A stretch of DNA of 64,000 nucleotides from Nematostella vectensis (taxonomy: Eukaryota; Cnidaria; Anthozoa; Actiniaria; Edwardsiidae). Where the stretch lies: positions 15,810,085-15,874,084 of the forward strand of contig NC_064043.1 of the NCBI RefSeq assembly GCF_932526225.1, read 5' to 3'. The position numbers and the translations under genes were made by a program. Of the stretch, positions 1 to 8,827 are shown one piece after another. The notes under the pieces are model-generated. The model was not told the DNA's origin. It ran no database searches and saw only the letters and a program-made list of their open reading frames with translations. The first letter of the stretch is position 1, and every line of letters starts with the position of its first letter.

Positions 1-1356
1 AAAGCCCAAGGCTACAACTACGAGGGGGTGTGGGAGTGTCAGTTTGACGCGCAACTCAACACGCACCCCGAACTGCGAGCTCTCGTGGGGGACGTCGAGC
101 ACGGAAAACCTCTTGAAGCTCGTGATGCTTTTTTCGGAGGAAGGACCAACGCGATTCGACTGCATTGCGAAGCCGACGTGGAGCAGGGCGAAGAGATTCA
201 CTACTATGACTTTACGCCGTTGTACCCGTGGGTCAATGCCATGTGCGAGTACCCCGTGGGGCACCCCGACGCGATCCTTACCGAGAATTTCGAAGAAGAT
301 CTTCACGCGTACAAGGGACTGGTGAAGCTACGTGTTTTACCGCCACGCGACCTGTTTTCCCCGTCCTCCCTGTCCGCGTCAACGACATGTTGATGTTTCC
401 TCTGTGTCACCGGTGTGCCCAAGAGGAGGAGCAAGGCTCGTGCACGCATTCGGACGACGAGCGGGCGTTCACGGGAACGTGGGCCCACCCCGAGATTTAC
501 AAAGCTCTAGAGAAAGGCTATCGCGTGATCCGTGTGTACGAGGTGTGGCAGTGGGAGCGCTGGGCACGGTTGTTTTAAGAGTACCTCAAGACCTTTTTGA
601 AGTACAAACAAGAAGCGTCGGGCTGGCCCAGCTGGTGCACCACCGACGCCGACAAGATGCAGTACGTCGACGATTACGAGCGCCACCAAGGCGTCCGTAT
701 GGATCCTAGCAAGATCGAGGAGAACCCAGGCCTCCGCTCCGTGGCAAAGATGGGCCTGAATTGTATGTGGGGAAAGTTTGGTGAGCAGCCCAACCCCCAA
801 CGTACCGAGTAGGTGGACAACCCCAAAGCCTACTTTGCTCTGCTGAACAACGACAGTATCGAGGTGAATGATGTGCTCATCGTGGACGACGACCTCATCA
901 AAGTTCACTACAGGTTGGGGGAAAAGTTTCAAGAGTTGAAACCCCACACCAACGTGGTGATTGCAGCCTTCACCACGGCGTACGCGCGCCTTAAGTTGTA
1001 CGACGTGCTGGACGGGCTAGGGGAACGCTGTCTGTATCACGACACGGATAGCGTCATTTTCTTACACCGCCCCCCAAGAGTTACGGGTACACCACGCAAC
1101 AGGGTCATTCCACGTGTAAAGTGAAGGGACTTCACATCAACCTGATATCGTGAACCTGGCCAGCATGTTGGAACTCTTGCGCGTTGAAGGCGCGGTGGCG
1201 GAAGAGCGTCATGTTACTCTCCCTTACACCATCCAGCGCAATGTGCACGACAGAACTCTACACACGGTGCTGGCGCACAAGACATTTCGTGTCGTGTACA
1301 ACAAACGCGTGCGACGGGGCATGCGCACTTACCCTTATGGTTATTTGAAGTTGTAA
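1..1356 (+). pseudogene. Protein-primed DNA polymerase B (Polinton PolB), 3' part, broken
   Basis: This is the C-terminal half of a family B protein-primed DNA polymerase, the replication enzyme of Polintons. Visible motifs are the DAFFGGRTNA segment near 118-150, motif A as YYDFTPLYPWVN (202-237), motif B around KMGLNCMWGKFG (747-782) and motif C as YHDTDS (1035-1052), which holds the paired catalytic aspartates. The gene enters from outside the window. It is broken by a frameshift near 355-365, an in-frame TAA at 576-578, an in-frame TAG at 810-812 and another frameshift between about 1070 and 1150. The last fragment ends with a normal-looking tail (...YPYGYLKL) at 1356. The three motifs are clear, so the family call is firm; activity is impossible as it stands. 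Confidence 0.92.
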
Positions 1357-1371
1357 AAATTAAAGAGAGAT

Positions 1372-1467
1372 ATAGATTAATAAAAAGCCTTCTTTTCTGT
1401 GGTAGTAGGATGTTGGATTTTGTATATAAATAAGGTGAGGGTTGGTAGGGAAGGAATCACTTGTAGC
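1372..1467 (+). promoter_or_regulatory. Polymerase poly(A) signal followed by integrase TATA region
   Basis: AATAAA at 1379-1384 lies 23 bases after the polymerase stop and probably ends that transcript. TATATAAATA at about 1423-1432 lies about 40 bases before the first ATG of the integrase region (1468). TATA-type boxes at a similar distance precede several other genes of this element, so a Pol II promoter is inferred. Confidence 0.55.
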
Positions 1468-2771
1468 ATGGGTTGCTTTGGTGCGGATCCTCTTCAGCCG
1501 CGTTTCGATTGTCGTACGGTGTGGGAACGTTTACGGTGTCTTTTTGCTTGTTGCGGGGGCCGAATAAAAATTTATTCATCGCAACTCGATGGCGCCCCAG
1601 CCCCACCCCCTCCCACGCCTACCATCGTCCGTGCGCGAAAAAAAGAAGAGTATGAAGAAGAAGAAGACGATCGATCGACTTCTTCGCCCAATTTATTACG
1701 ATCCGAATCATCCAGCAGCCTTGGGGGGAGTAGACAAATTAGTCCGAGCGGTACGTTCCAAAGGAGTGCGTCGTGCCCAAGTGAATTCGTGGCTTCGGAG
1801 CCAACCCACCTACACGCTCCATAAACCGTACCGTCTTCGCTACCCACGCCAACGGGTGGTGGCGAATGGTATGGAGGAACAATGGCAAGCGGATCTGTGT
1901 GACATGCAGGCGTTTACGCTCGTACAATGACGGGTACAACTACTTACTCACCGTGATTGACGTGTTGAGCAAGTACGCATGGGTGGTCCATCTCAAGGAC
2001 AAGACGGGCAAACGGCTCGTCGAGGCGTTTGAGTCGATTTTCGAGGGTGAACGCCAGCCAGAAAAACTTCAAACGGACGATGGTACCGAGTTCAAGAATC
2101 GAATCTTCCAGGCGTTTCTCAAATCCAAAGGGACCCAACACTTTTCCACGCGAAGTGAATTGAAAGCTTCTGTGGTCGAACGATTCAATCGCACTCTCAA
2201 TACCTGGATGTGGCGTTGGTTTACGCACAAGGAGACACGCCGTTACGTGAACATGTTACCGCAATTGGTGCACAATTACAATCACTCGTACCATCGTAGC
2301 ATCCGACGTGCTCCTGTGGACGTGGTCACGTACGACGATGCTCAGGAGGTGTGGGCTATCTTGTACGGGAAGAAAAGACTGGGGTCCCAAAGAAGAAGAA
2401 GAGAGCTCCACCCAAATTTAACGTGGGGGATAGGGTAAGGATCAGTAAAGTCAAACATGTCTTTGCAAAAGGATACATTCCCAATTGGACCGAAGAAGTG
2501 TTTACGGTGGGTCAGCGGTACAACAACACGAATCAGAAGAACTACGCGTACCGACTTCGCGAGTACGATGGAACGTGGTTAGAGGGACGGTTTTTACGAA
2601 CCCGAACTGCAACACGTCAGTCTCGACGAGTAACGGGATCTGTTCCGCATCGAACGGGCGATCAGGACGCGAGGGAAGGGACGGAACGAGGAGTATTTCG
2701 TGCAATGGCGTGGATGGCCTGACAAGTACAACAGTTGGGTATCTGCTCAACAAGTGCATAAAATCTTATGA
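1468..2771 (+). pseudogene. Polinton integrase (rve/DDE fold plus chromodomain), frameshifted
   Basis: This is a retroviral-type integrase of the Polinton family. The N-terminal region holds the typical IYYDPNHPAALGG segment near 1690. The catalytic core follows: EEQWQADLCDMQ (about 1875-1910) carries the first Asp, KLQTDDGTEF (about 2067-2096) the second, and SELKASVVERFNRTL (about 2155-2199) the Glu. Downstream are an SH3-like segment (FNVGDRVRISKVKHVF, from about 2417) and a chromodomain (FVQWRGWPDKYNSWV, about 2698-2742), which in related elements reads histone marks and directs insertion. Frameshifts lie near 1640 (in an A-run), 1920, 2370 and 2610. An in-frame TGA follows the chromodomain at 2769-2771. 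The start at 1468 is the first ATG after the TATA box and is uncertain because the early region changes frame. Confidence 0.88.
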
Positions 2772-2805
2772 TCCACGTGGCCTGCACCCAGTTGTTTCGT
2801 GCACC

Positions 2806-4360
2806 ATGACAGACCAACATCACTTCCACGTGACGTTACCCAGCAATGCCATTCAAGACGCCTTACCCGGCAATACCATTAACGATTTTTCCATACGCAC
2901 GCCAAAGACACTGTTTTTGCGCGAGGGGCAGTGGGAAGTGTCCTTGGTGTCGTTGATTTACCCTCACACGTGGACAAAGTTCCTACCACGAGATCATGAT
3001 GTCTGGATCTACCATGAAGTGCCCGAAGCCAGTTGGCTCCAGGCTAACAAAGATAACCCCAACGCACGCGTCCCCGTCGAAAAAAATGTTGACAAATGGA
3101 CGTATATCAAACTGGACGACTTCCGAAATGGCACGAAGTGGCACGAAGTTGCCTTCAATCTCAAGAAGGCTATCGATCAAGTCAACAAGGATCGAGCAAC
3201 CGTGATACAGCAACTCGGTCGAGGGGTAAAGGATGTGGACATAACGATAGACACTACATCGAAAAAGATCACCACCAAGATCGGGAAGGACGTTCAACTC
3301 CTCCTACGTCCGCCAAGGCTTTAGGATTCAAGCAATGGGTTTCGGGGGAATGGACCATGCGACTGCATCCTGATGATAATATTCTCCCACCCGTCTATCA
3401 GTTTGGCCAAGCTAAAATACATAAGGCTCTGGAGAATTGGGTACCCTTGAGCTACGACGACCTGAGCCAATTCAGCCCAGCTACGATATCTTTACGCCAG
3501 ACGAACACGATATCTGGATCATGTGCAGACATCTAGACCACCAAATCTCACCCTCTATGACAAGTCCTTCAGCACCTGTACCCTACTTTCAATGGCTTCG
3601 GCTTACCATACCACCTTCGACGATGAACGACTGGGGTCAATTGTCCAAAAACGTCCAACTAACCATCAACGACTTTAACCCGTCCAGATAAGATACAAGA
3701 CAAGCATTACAAAATTATCTGGATCCAGACTTGATATTAGACGAATACAACGAAAAGGTGCTATTCAAAGTGGGAAGAGGCAATTGAATGTTAATGCGCA
3801 AAAGATTGGGAGCAGGGCTTGGATATGACAACGAAAGACTCTCCGATCCGGGGCCCTTCTATCCCACACTGCTGGAAAACATCGTGATTCGAGGCATCCT
3901 ACCCCCGGATTACCCCATCACTGAAAGCGAAACCTACAAAGCTCAGCCACCGAATCCACCGGAGATCCCTGCAAGACCGCTGCCCATGTATTTTGTATTT
4001 GATTGTTCTCTTACTCAATGGCCAGACAATACTGACACTCGCATGTTCCCCTCCAGTAGTCACCCTAAACCCTTCACTTTTCGTCTACCCTTTCAAAACA
4101 TGTACGTGTACTCGAACATCACCGAAGACAACTTCATCTTGGGAAGTAACACCCGCAATGTGTTGCGCGTGATGGTGGCCCGAGGTAAACCTGGAGGAAG
4201 AGCTGTAGAACGGAATTTTGGACGTCCGTTCCATTTCCCTGTACGTCTACGGCTTATCGAGCAAATTCACATCTATATAAAGGAGGATACAGGTAGAACA
4301 ATGCCATTTTCATCGGGAAGCATCAAGGTGACACTTCATTTTCGGCGTACATCATCATGA
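2806..4360 (+). pseudogene. Penton-like / minor capsid candidate gene, chimeric and frameshifted
   Basis: The start is a clear ATG at 2806, giving MTDQHHFHVTLPSNA, an N-terminus seen again in copy 2. The conserved block is LPSN...ALPGNTINDFSIRTPKTL, then a W-E-V segment (QWEVSLVSLIYPHTW) and, at the far end, YVYSNITEDNFILGS and an IHIYIKEDTGRTMPF segment. Copy 2 has two separate paralogues (A and B). Here a single region of about 1.55 kb begins like A; its second half cannot be assigned surely to A or B, so a fusion of paralogues is possible. Frameshifts lie near 3305 and 3480-3500, with stops at about 3690 and 3785. The role as penton/minor capsid rests on position next to capsid genes in Polintons, not on a motif I can prove. 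Confidence 0.6.
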
Positions 4361-4425
4361 AGGAACGAGGCATTCCCTTCGGAGAAATATTAAAAACCAT
4401 TGGAAATGCTGCAGGTGTGCTCTTT
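4357..4425 (+). pseudogene. 5' stub of the small basic virion-type gene, interrupted
   Basis: The ATG at 4357 overlaps the preceding stop (ATGA). The short frame begins MKERGIPFGEILKTIG then NAAG, weakly resembling the N-terminus of the repeat-bearing gene in copy 2 (MATFLNPFFNDAAG...). After about 20 codons the reading frame enters the inserted foldback sequence and ends near 4490 without further similarity. It is best read as the first exon-like stub of that gene, cut by insertion or deletion. Homology is inferred from position and a few matching residues only. Confidence 0.4.
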
Positions 4426-4822
4426 TTTCGAGAACTATTTGTCAAAGAAACAGCAGTATTGGCAAAGGTGCAGCATCTTGCCTTGGTTTGATATTGTTAC
4501 CCTAACTAACCCTAACTAAGTTACACCCCTATGACCTAGCAGTAATAGCCTATACCACTGAATACCTAACCCTAATTATGCTACACCCCTATGACCTAGC
4601 ACTAACTACCCTTTACCCTAAAATACCAACTCATAACTAGCCTACACCCCTACGACCCAGCACTAACTATCCGATATTCCTGTATGACCACCCCTAACTG
4701 CTTTACACCCCTATGCACCTAACTACATAACCACCCTATACCCATGTATGACCATGCGCTAACCAACCCTGTACCCCTATAGCCATCGTCCTTACCTTAT
4801 CAACCCTGAAAAAGTCCCTAGT

Positions 4823-4895
4823 TGACCTTACCTGGATTCGAACCCCGGCCGTCTTTGCTTGAGAAGCGAGGCCCGTACCACTTAGCTATCGCGCC
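4823..4895 (-). other. tRNA-like (pseudo-tRNA) sequence, left arm of the foldback
   Basis: On the minus strand it starts GGCGCGATAGCTAAGTGG (A-box-like D-arm, stem GCTA/GGGC imperfect) and has a T-arm with GGGGTTCGAATCC (B box). The middle reads CTTCTCAAG. The 3' end does not pair with the GGCGCGA acceptor strand, so this is tRNA-derived and not a working tRNA. Confidence 0.6.
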
Positions 4896-4977
4896 ACTCT
4901 CTAGAAATCTAGAAATAACTACCCTATATCCAATTGGGTTGTGTATATGGTAGTTTTTTTCTAGATTTCTATAGAGT

Positions 4978-5048
4978 GGCGCGATAGCTCAGTGGTACGG
5001 GCTTCGCTTTTCAAACAAGAGAGCCGGGGTTCGAATCCAGGTCAGATC
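4978..5048 (+). other. tRNA-like (pseudo-tRNA) sequence, right arm of the foldback
   Basis: It is the inverted partner of the copy at 4823-4895. GGCGCGATAGCTCAGTGG gives a proper D-arm (GCTC/GGGC) and A box, and GGGGTTCGAATCC gives the T-loop and B box. The anticodon arm is degraded (TTTTCAAACAAG) and the 3' strand cannot pair with the acceptor 5' strand. Pol III promoter boxes remain, so transcription is possible, but aminoacylation is not expected. Confidence 0.6.
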
Positions 5049-5574
5049 AACTAGGGATTTTTTCAGGGGTGTTAAGATAAGGACGTTAAGGGGACGTTAA
5101 GATAAGGGAGTTATTGGGTGGGTTAACAGGAGTACAGGGTATCAAGGTCTTGGTCAAAGGGGTACAGGGTTTCAAGAGCTTGGTAATAGGGGTGCAGGAT
5201 ATCAAGGACTAGGTCATAGCGGTACAAGTTATGAATGAGTGGGTTTACAGTGGTACAGGGTATCAAGGGCTGGATGATAGGGGTGGGTTCACAGGGGTAC
5301 AGGGTAGTTACGGCTTGGTCACATAGGTGTATGATAGTAGTGGGGTTACAGGGGTGAATGGTATCAATGGTATGGTCATTGGGGTGCATAAGGATTGATA
5401 CGGATTGATACTAATCGATAAGGTTTGATACCAGTCGACAATGATTGATACCAGTCGACAATGATCGAAGAGCATTTTAGTGCAGGTGTGCTCTTTAGTG
5501 CCTCTCCTCACTGTGGCACTAAAATGGGAACTGAGCTTGGCGAGTTTGTCAAGCCCAAAGTATAGCTAGGTTCC

Positions 5575-5837
5575 CATCCGCTTCGATCAACGGTCATTAC
5601 TTTGTGTTGTTCAAAGACCCGAGAAACCAATTGGAAGTACGCATGCTTGCACAACAAGCGTTTCCAGGACAGTTAGATTACGTGATGGATGCGTACCGAC
5701 AAGCCACACAAGAACCTCATGGCTACTTGTTGATGGATTTTCACCAAAAAACCTCTGACGCCTACCGCCTTTGTTCTCACATCTTACCCAACCAATGTCC
5801 CATGTACGTGTACAACCCAGCACCTCCTAAAGTATAA
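5575..5837 (+). pseudogene. 3' remnant of the packaging ATPase (FtsK/HerA, A32-like)
   Basis: The translation from about 5575 (frame giving FKDPRNQLEVRMLAQQAFPG) matches the C-terminal part of the ATPase at 45030-45623 in copy 2, but Walker A and everything before it are absent. This copy keeps a C-terminus that copy 2 lost (...CPMYVYNPAPPKV). The TAA stop at 5835-5837 lies inside the TATA box of the next gene. About 80 bases before it (5497-5574) match nothing recognisable. It is a deletion relic and cannot be functional. Confidence 0.8.
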
Positions 5838-5841
5838 ATAG
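5833..5841 (+). promoter_or_regulatory. TATA box (TATAAATAG) of the PLA2-like gene
   Basis: TATAAATAG lies 35 bases before the ATG at 5876. The same 9-mer precedes other genes of both copies (7090, 7483, and on the minus strand at about 45030-45040), which supports a shared Pol II promoter design. It overlaps the stop codon of the ATPase remnant. Confidence 0.6.
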
Positions 5842-5875
5842 AGAGAGATAAAGTGAAAACTTCCCATTGACGACA

Positions 5876-6175
5876 ATGTCTCTTCCACGGCAACAACACC
5901 AATTTTACATCCAGCGTGAACTCGCAAGATTAGGTGAGATTCATTTACGCGGACCTGGTACAAAACTTAATAAAAGATTAAGCTCGACCGACCCGAGCAT
6001 AAGTAATCCTATCAACATCTTGGATGCCTTATGCCAAAAACATGACATTGCCTACTCAAAGAGTAAGAACCTGTACGACAAACACGTGGCTGATGGAGAT
6101 TTACTAGACGCAATACCAAGAATCCCAAAAAACAATCGACCCGCAAGAACCTCCTTTTCAGTTGACGATGGCTAG
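5876..6175 (+). CDS. Phospholipase A2-like domain protein (parvovirus VP1-type fold)
   Basis: This small protein of about 99 residues has the features of the PLA2-like domain found in parvovirus VP1 and in some Polinton and adenovirus-like elements. LRGPGTKLNKRL (about residues 23-34) is the Gly-rich calcium-loop-like segment. NPINILDALCQKHDIAY (about 44-60) carries the His-Asp pair expected at the active site. HVADGDLL (about 71-78) supplies the later Asp. In virions such domains act on host membranes during entry. The ATG at 5876 was chosen because it follows a TATA box by 35 bases; an upstream TTG is in frame but unlikely. The stop (6173-6175) overlaps the next gene's ATG by 8 bases. The tail after residue 80 is short and may be altered. 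The gene is entirely missing from copy 2. Catalysis is inferred only. Confidence 0.7.
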   Translation: MSLPRQQHQFYIQRELARLGEIHLRGPGTKLNKRLSSTDPSISNPINILDALCQKHDIAYSKSKNLYDKHVADGDLLDAIPRIPKNNRPARTSFSVDDG

Positions 6176-7085
6176 GACACGAGGAAGAGGTCCACGTGGT
6201 GGTGCCACACGAGGAACACCCAATGCCCGTGGCGGTGTCACACGTGGACGCCCCACAGCAAGCGCACGTGCACGCTACAGAGCAGAAGCACAATTGAATC
6301 GACGCCATGGTCTCTCGCCCCCCACACCACCAGAAGGGATTAGCCCCCTTTCCTCCTCCTCTTCTGCATCCTCATCCTCTGCAGCTTCACCATTCCACAC
6401 TATTCCCCGAGACGAGTTTGGGATACCCCTCGAGTTCCCATCACCCCCATCCCTATCAACCCTGTCACCCTTAGCACTCAGTCCACCCGTGAGTACACCT
6501 CGACAACAGCGACATACCCCACCATCGTTTACACCACGATCCTCGATCTCGCGACGACGCAGTGACACATCCAAAAAACGGCGACGAATCTCGGTTCCCC
6601 GGCGACGAGCAGGCAGTGGCCTTGGGCGTCTCACCACTAAAAAGAAAACACCACCACGACGCACCAATTTGCTTGAGGCCTTCAGAGCTGCAGCTGGTAC
6701 CCCTGCTGGAAGTAGTAGTAGTAATATCTCACTATCATCACCAGGGATGCGATCTTCGTTGGGGGCATTGCTCCTCCTTCACGCACGTCCACATCTAGAA
6801 GTCGTTCAACACCTAGAAGTCGTGCAGGAAGTCGCCTCCGTACCCCATCCACACCCTCAGCCACCTCGAGTCGTGCCTCTTCCCGTGGTAGTGCTAGAAG
6901 GAACCAGAACAACCACGACCACGAAAAAGTGTGTTAATCGCAAGAGTCGCGGACGGAACGGAAGCAACACCACCAAGACCAAATGCGTCACCACCCGTCG
7001 TGTGGCTGGCCATGGAACAAATCAACAGGGTGGACAAGTCCCCTTTGCCAAATTCAATCCAGCATGGAGATCACTATGGAGGTGA
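6168..7085 (+). CDS. Arg/Ser/Pro-rich basic protein, core (DNA-condensing) candidate
   Basis: The N-terminus is Arg/Gly-rich (ARTRGRGPRGGATRGTP), followed by a Ser-rich low-complexity stretch, then RRR and KKRRRISVPRRRAG clusters that look like nuclear localisation signals. It aligns along most of its length with the basic protein at 43927-44997 in copy 2, including the AQLNRRHGLSPPTP and PRDEFGIPLE segments. Between about 6755 and 6905 the sequence is in another frame (an Ala/Leu/His/Val-rich stretch replaces the SR-rich region of copy 2), and the frame is recovered before TTKKCVNRKS-like residues, so a compensated pair of indels is likely. The C-terminus differs from copy 2. By analogy with adenovirus core proteins it may condense the genome; no diagnostic domain is seen. 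Confidence 0.6.
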   Translation: MARTRGRGPRGGATRGTPNARGGVTRGRPTASARARYRAEAQLNRRHGLSPPTPPEGISPLSSSSSASSSSAASPFHTIPRDEFGIPLEFPSPPSLSTLSPLALSPPVSTPRQQRHTPPSFTPRSSISRRRSDTSKKRRRISVPRRRAGSGLGRLTTKKKTPPRRTNLLEAFRAAAGTPAGSSSSNISLSSPGMRSSLGALLLLHARPHLEVVQHLEVVQEVASVPHPHPQPPRVVPLPVVVLEGTRTTTTTKKCVNRKSRGRNGSNTTKTKCVTTRRVAGHGTNQQGGQVPFAKFNPAWRSLWR

Positions 7086-7089
7086 AGCC

Positions 7090-7098
7090 TATAAATAG
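7090..7098 (+). promoter_or_regulatory. TATA box (TATAAATAG)
   Basis: This exact 9-mer lies 33 bases before the ATG at 7131 and just after the stop of the basic-protein gene. Confidence 0.55.
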
Positions 7099-7130
7099 CA
7101 AAGACCTTACATTCCTAATCTCATTTCGCC

Positions 7131-7478
7131 ATGTCTAGCCGACTGAGAAGGAACGAGCGCTTCCTTGGAGTGCTCTCGCATACTAAAGGGAAAGCGCGAC
7201 AACGTCTTCTAGCCAATGCTACACCCGAACAAATAAACACGTTGGGGGAAATTGCCAAGAACCTATTGAAAGGTAACCTCCCCAGTTCCCAGACTTAAAG
7301 GAGAAAACTAAAGCCCCACCTACAACGACTACGCACCCTGGCTAACAAGAGAGTACCCAATGGTTCCCGAAAACGCTCCGTCACAAGTCAACGTGGTGGA
7401 TTTGTCATCCCCTTTTCTAGGGTTCTTGGGTGCCACAGCAGCCACACCTTGTTGAATAAACTCATCAGCAAAATCTAA
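7131..7478 (+). pseudogene. Small basic conserved Polinton protein (LLKGN...QRGGF family), frameshifted
   Basis: The ATG at 7131 gives MSSRLRRNERFLGVLSHT, then EIAKNLLKGNLP, and after a stop at 7296-7298 the frame shifts to KPHLQRLRTLANKR and TSQRGGF. The same blocks occur in copy 2 at 43561-43875. Small proteins with this arrangement (basic N-terminus, LKGN centre, Lys/Arg-rich helix, QRGGF near the C-terminus) recur in Polintons; their function is unknown, and a core or scaffolding role is a guess. At least one frameshift near 7290 and another near 7425 break it. A TATA box 33 bases upstream supports the start. Confidence 0.7.
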
Positions 7479-7482
7479 AGAC

Positions 7483-7491
7483 TATAAATAG
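7483..7491 (+). promoter_or_regulatory. TATA box (TATAAATAG)
   Basis: The 9-mer lies 47 bases before the ATG at 7538 and directly after the preceding stop. Confidence 0.55.
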
Positions 7492-7537
7492 AGTCGACGT
7501 AAAAGTTTACCCTCTCAGTTGACTCAAGACATTCACC

Positions 7538-8050
7538 ATGACCACACAAAAAGGAGGAGCCTACCGCATGGTCATGATCCCCGAAAACATGCTCAACATG
7601 ATCATGACCAAGGAAAACTTCACCATGGCCCCTCAATTCCGTATCATAGCACGGTTGGATGGGGAGATGCGAGCTATCTTGAATGACTCCTCGTTACCGT
7701 TAGATGCGAAAATACGTCACTACAATCGGGTGTCAAACCAATACCTCAAATGGCTACAACAAGTCAAAGACGGTGGCAACACCAACAGAAGAACAAGAAT
7801 ACCAGCTAAACCAGCCCTTAACCTTCCTTCACCACCAAGCAAAACACCAAGCTCAGTACCACCACAAGCAAAAGTAGACGAGACCCCTCTCCTACCATCA
7901 CCACCCACCAGCACACCAAGGCCATCACACATACCAAGACTTAAACGACGACGACTACAGACACCCACAAAAACAACGACACTTCCGCCTATTCACTCTC
8001 CACCCCAAGACCAACACCCAGGAAGGCAACTCCCATGGGACCCTTTTTAA
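7538..8050 (+). CDS. Conserved Polinton-associated protein (MVMIPENML family), 170 aa
   Basis: The frame is open and probably intact, beginning MTTQKGGAYRMVMIPENML. Residues 1-70 align with the copy 2 protein at 43108-43494 (QKGGA, MAPQ, ARLDGE, LP-D-K-R-Y, NQY), so this is the conserved domain. The remainder is Pro/Ser/Thr-rich with a basic RLKRRRLQTP segment near residue 135, a possible nuclear localisation signal. The family occurs in Polintons but I know no proven function; a structural or minor virion role is inferred from position. AATAAA at about 8101-8106 could terminate its transcript. It converges with the minus-strand gene downstream. Confidence 0.65.
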   Translation: MTTQKGGAYRMVMIPENMLNMIMTKENFTMAPQFRIIARLDGEMRAILNDSSLPLDAKIRHYNRVSNQYLKWLQQVKDGGNTNRRTRIPAKPALNLPSPPSKTPSSVPPQAKVDETPLLPSPPTSTPRPSHIPRLKRRRLQTPTKTTTLPPIHSPPQDQHPGRQLPWDPF

Positions 8051-8153
8051 AAAAGCGAAAAAGACAATGTGCTGTTATATGCAACATTCTCTCTTTAATA
8101 ACAATAAAATGTTTTTTTTACAAAAACGATAACGTGGTGTTCGTATGTTCGTT

Positions 8154-8582
8154 TTACACAGTAGTCTCAAAATGGTGTGAAGGTCTACTATACAATCTTT
8201 GTTTCTCCTTTAGGCACTTGGCAAACACATAGACTTCGGCTCTAGGGCAATGGACGGGGGTGGGCTCGGGTTGGTAAAAGTGATACCAACAAGTCTTAGC
8301 ACTAATGTCCCATAAAAAGCTCATATGAGGCGTAATGGAGTCGTAATATGGCCATAATGCTTCGTATTTGGGGCAACCATACAGTTCCAAATTCACGTGG
8401 GGAATACCAAGCTCTTGCAGCACCTTGCGCTCACAGTCTCCTCCCTTGTACGCTACGATCCCACCTTTACCATATAGGTCATACCACTCCTGGACGATAC
8501 GGTTCAGTTCCGTGTGTGGGACACTCGATCCTGGTGCAAGGTCAAAGAAACAAGGGTAAAAGAAACAAGAGCTTCCTTCCAC
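8154..8582 (-). CDS. Antiparallel conserved Polinton protein with IVAYKGG...NLELYGCPK motif, 5' end altered
   Basis: It reads opposite to the other genes of the copy. Recognisable residues are GGIVAYKGGDCERKVL and IPHVNLELYGCPKYEAL in the centre, and a C-terminal HCPRAEVYVFAKCL. Proteins with this pattern accompany Polintons in several animals; the regular Glu/Asp/His spacing suggests a nuclease-like fold, but that is inference. The frame begins without an ATG (GTG at 8580-8582), so the N-terminus is probably lost or shifted. The whole gene is deleted in copy 2, where only the divergent TATA region remains. The region between it and the RING gene is a shared divergent promoter. Confidence 0.6.
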   Translation of the reverse strand: MEGSSCFFYPCFFDLAPGSSVPHTELNRIVQEWYDLYGKGGIVAYKGGDCERKVLQELGIPHVNLELYGCPKYEALWPYYDSITPHMSFLWDISAKTCWYHFYQPEPTPVHCPRAEVYVFAKCLKEKQRLYSRPSHHFETTV

Positions 8583-8599
8583 ATCGGTGGATGGACACT

Positions 8600-8827
8600 A
8601 GAAAAAACAAGAGCGAGACCTCGCTAGGAACCAATCAGAAACCTAGACTCGGTAAGAACCAATCACAGACCACCATTGTGGCGCGAAAACATTTTAAACC
8701 AATCAGAGAACAGCACCACGAATCTCTACCAATAGAAAACGCTCCTTACCATGACGTCATCCTTTTAGAACAGTATAAAATCAGAACACCAGCTCACACA
8801 CTCTCACAAGTCACCTTGAACAACAAC
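8600..8827. promoter_or_regulatory. Divergent promoter: four CCAAT boxes, CRE and TATA
   Basis: CCAAT lies at 8631, 8659, 8699 and 8729 (three in the form CCAATCA). A perfect CRE palindrome TGACGTCA is at 8752-8759, and TATAAAA at 8774-8780 lies 48 bases before the RING gene ATG. The same arrangement, inverted, occurs at 42869-43085 in copy 2. It resembles a host-like NF-Y/CREB-responsive promoter; binding is inferred from the motifs. Confidence 0.65.

Larger units (their letters stand above)
4426..5480. repeat. About 1-kb foldback (imperfect palindrome) insertion flanked by 16-bp direct repeats
   Basis: The left half carries CACCCCTATGACC-type short repeats and the right half their complement (GGGGTACAGGG..., AGGGGTGCAGG), so the segment folds back on itself around 4905-4965. 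The best-paired arms are about 4785-4905 and 4965-5095, including AACTAGGGA and AAGATAAGGACG blocks. TGCAGGTGTGCTCTTT occurs at 4410-4425 and again at 5481-5496, which could be a target-site duplication. The segment sits where capsid, protease and most of the ATPase should be. Short TAACCCTAACTA runs near 4500-4520 are part of the minisatellite. Confidence 0.65.

Noticed and set aside
4500-4800. Telomere-like TAACCC repeats
   Set aside because: Only a few irregular copies (TAACCCTAACTA) within a minisatellite of the foldback; not a telomere array.
4823-5048. Functional tRNA genes
   Set aside because: Acceptor strands do not pair and the anticodon arms are degraded; only A- and B-box-like parts remain.
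8348-8827. In-frame N-terminal extension of the RING gene
   Set aside because: It crosses the promoter and antisense gene; copy 2 supports a start at the ATG next to the RING motif.
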